This document shows positions 62,936 through 64,000 of a DNA stretch of 64,000 nt, piece after piece. Origin of the DNA: Thalassotalea sp. PS06 (lineage in GTDB: Bacteria > Pseudomonadota > Gammaproteobacteria > Enterobacterales > Alteromonadaceae); contig NZ_CP041638.1 in assembly GCF_007197775.1 (NCBI RefSeq), forward strand, positions 1,860,001 to 1,924,000, given 5' to 3'. The notes below the pieces were generated by a model that ran no database searches, was not told the DNA's origin, and was given only the letters and a program-made list of their open reading frames with translations. A program made the translations under genes and the position numbers. Within the stretch, counting starts at the first letter, position 1. The number at the start of each line of letters is the position of its first letter.

Positions 62936-63100
62936 AGCTGCTTCCTTCTATAGCATCATAGTATTAATAATATGTGGCATTTGCCAAGAATAAAACTAAA
63001 TACCGTAAACGAGAGAACAAATTACTAATAATTTACACAGACCGGAAGAAATCGCAGTTGATTCGAGTAATTTATATGATTTTTTAGGGGATAAGGAAAT

Positions 63101-63176
63101 TGGAGCGGCTAACGAGACTCGAACTCGTGACATTCACGTTGGCAACGTGATGCTCTACCAACTGAGCTACAGCCGC
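63101..63176 (-). tRNA. tRNA-Gly(GCC), copy 1
   Basis: 76 nt with encoded CCA; acceptor GCGGCTG pairs with TAGCCGC (one G-U/mismatch), anticodon loop TTGCCAA. One of five identical copies in this cluster; transcriptionally the last gene of the operon. Confidence 0.97.
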
Positions 63177-63198
63177 ATAAAGAGAGTCTGGATTAAAT

Positions 63199-63274
63199 TG
63201 GAGCGGCTAACGAGACTCGAACTCGTGACATTCACGTTGGCAACGTGATGCTCTACCAACTGAGCTACAGCCGC
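63199..63274 (-). tRNA. tRNA-Gly(GCC), copy 2
   Basis: Identical to the copy at 63101. Separated from it by 22 bp. Confidence 0.97.
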
Positions 63275-63292
63275 ATAATCCTTTCATTGAAA

Positions 63293-63379
63293 TGGTACCC
63301 GGGGCCGGACTTGAACCGGCACGTCCGTTAAGACGAGGGATTTTAAATCCCTTGTGTCTACCAATTCCACCACCCGGGC
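63293..63379 (-). tRNA. tRNA-Leu(TAA), copy 1
   Basis: 87 nt, CCA encoded, class II variable arm; anticodon loop TTTAAAA, anticodon TAA. Close to E. coli tRNA-Leu(TAA) in the acceptor stem (GCCCGGG) and D arm. Confidence 0.97.
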
Positions 63380-63420
63380 ATATAATGCCTGACTCGTTTC
63401 AATGAAATCAGAAAGAGAAT

Positions 63421-63496
63421 TGGAGCGGCTAACGAGACTCGAACTCGTGACATTCACGTTGGCAACGTGATGCTCTACCAACTGAGCTACAGCCGC
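63421..63496 (-). tRNA. tRNA-Gly(GCC), copy 3
   Basis: Identical to the other tRNA-Gly(GCC) copies. Confidence 0.97.
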
Positions 63497-63519
63497 TTCA
63501 CATGCATGGCTTAAAGAAT

Positions 63520-63595
63520 TGGAGCGGCTAACGAGACTCGAACTCGTGACATTCACGTTGGCAACGTGATGCTCTACCAACTGAGCTACAGCCGC
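63520..63595 (-). tRNA. tRNA-Gly(GCC), copy 4
   Basis: Identical to the other tRNA-Gly(GCC) copies; copies 3 and 4 with tRNA-Leu form a duplicated Leu-Gly-Gly block. Confidence 0.97.
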
Positions 63596-63646
63596 ATATC
63601 TTTAAGTTTACACTTAATTTCGTTTACATCCCAAATTGAGAAGAAA

Positions 63647-63733
63647 TGGTACCCGGGGCCGGACTTGAACCGGCACGTCCGTTAAGACGAGGGATTTTAA
63701 ATCCCTTGTGTCTACCAATTCCACCACCCGGGC
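63647..63733 (-). tRNA. tRNA-Leu(TAA), copy 2
   Basis: Identical in sequence to the copy at 63293. Four bases separate it from tRNA-Cys. Confidence 0.97.
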
Positions 63734-63737
63734 AGAA

Positions 63738-63811
63738 TGGAGGCGGGTCCCGGAGTCGAACCGAGGTCCACGGATTTGCAATCCGCTGCATAGCCACTCT
63801 GCCAACCCGCC
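63738..63811 (-). tRNA. tRNA-Cys(GCA)
   Basis: 74 nt, acceptor GGCGGGT/ACCCGCC, anticodon loop TTGCAAA, anticodon GCA, discriminator T and encoded CCA. The only cysteine tRNA in the window. Confidence 0.97.
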
Positions 63812-63850
63812 TTTTCATCAACAAGTTGGTGATGTAATTCCATGAAATAT

Positions 63851-63926
63851 TGGAGCGGCTAACGAGACTCGAACTCGTGACATTCACGTTGGCAACGTGA
63901 TGCTCTACCAACTGAGCTACAGCCGC
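63851..63926 (-). tRNA. tRNA-Gly(GCC), copy 5, first of the operon
   Basis: Identical to the other four copies. First gene after the promoter at the right edge of the window. Confidence 0.97.
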
Positions 63927-63934
63927 TTTCCAGT

Positions 63935-63951
63935 GTTGACTCCCTGTCAAC
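63935..63951 (-). promoter_or_regulatory. Leader hairpin of the tRNA operon
   Basis: GTTGAC-AGGGA-GTCAAC on the transcript, 9 bases before the mature 5' end of the first tRNA. Likely a processing or leader structure. Confidence 0.45.
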
Positions 63952-63959
63952 GGATGTGC

Positions 63960-63987
63960 ATTCTACATCGAATTTATTATGAGTCAA
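63960..63987 (-). promoter_or_regulatory. Sigma-70 promoter of the tRNA operon
   Basis: On the minus strand TTGACT (63987-63982), 16-bp spacer, TAGAAT (63965-63960), followed by a GC-containing discriminator. It is well placed, about 35 bp upstream of the first tRNA. Confidence 0.8.
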
Positions 63988-64000
63988 CAGTTAAATTTCA

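Noticed and set aside
63284..63950. Reading frames across the tRNA cluster
   Set aside because: They are translations of repeated tRNA genes (recurrent VAQLVEHHVANVNV and RVVELVDTRDLKS strings), a well-known artefact.

Overview
The window looks like the chromosome of a marine gammaproteobacterium of the Alteromonadales/Colwelliaceae type. This is inferred from the mix of genes: an Entner-Doudoroff cluster under HexR, the TusDCB-TusE sulfur relay, a LetA/LetB lipid-transport operon, an IorAB-type molybdoenzyme, a LytS/LytR-type two-component pair and a Gly/Cys/Leu tRNA cluster. No database search was possible, so all names rest on recognisable motifs, length and context.

Layout. 1-4.0 kb: yejK/ndpA, pyrC, a PTPS-family protein and an M23 peptidase, all on the plus strand. 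4.1-5.5 kb: a tyrosine-recombinase gene broken by a one-base frameshift. 5.8-17.3 kb, minus strand: a TPR/2-oxoglutarate oxygenase, the letA-letA-letB operon (eight MCE modules), a methyltransferase with a riboflavin-kinase-like partner, a phosphoribosyltransferase, a MITE with a truncated second copy, an M28 peptidase, a TPR/transglutaminase-like lipoprotein and a small membrane protein. 17.5-19.2 kb: tRNA-Ser(TGA), a methyltransferase and an array of 54-bp structured repeats.

19.2-40.4 kb is a 21-kb genomic island inserted in a second tRNA-Ser(TGA) gene. A 62-bp direct repeat (the 3' part of the tRNA through the anticodon) marks both ends. The integrase gene lies next to the right end, and copies of TATTGTGAAA near both ends look like integrase arm sites. 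The cargo is defence. One module, bracketed by 54/55-bp direct repeats, holds an XRE regulator fused to a type III Res-like PD-(D/E)xK nuclease domain, a small protein and an SF2 helicase. A co-directional run of about 14 kb holds hsdR-hsdM-hsdS, a DUF3696 AAA ATPase with a PLD-like partner, mcrB-mcrC and a DUF2130 protein. A sigma-54 activator with a CARF-like sensor domain stands at its head.

40.7-49.6 kb returns to core genes: tag, a Bax-inhibitor-1/YccA protein, tusDCB-tusE, iorAB, an M48 peptidase with LemA, and a lipoprotein. 50.0-59.4 kb is the sugar-catabolism block zwf-pgl-edd-glk-eda (minus), divergent from hexR-pyk (plus), with a perfect HexR-type palindrome between them, followed by pfkA. 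59.4-62.9 kb holds a LytTR regulator and its kinase, a thioesterase, a HIT protein and a DUF4136 lipoprotein. The window ends in an eight-gene tRNA operon (in transcription order Gly-Cys-Leu-Gly-Gly-Leu-Gly-Gly) with its promoter visible at the right edge.
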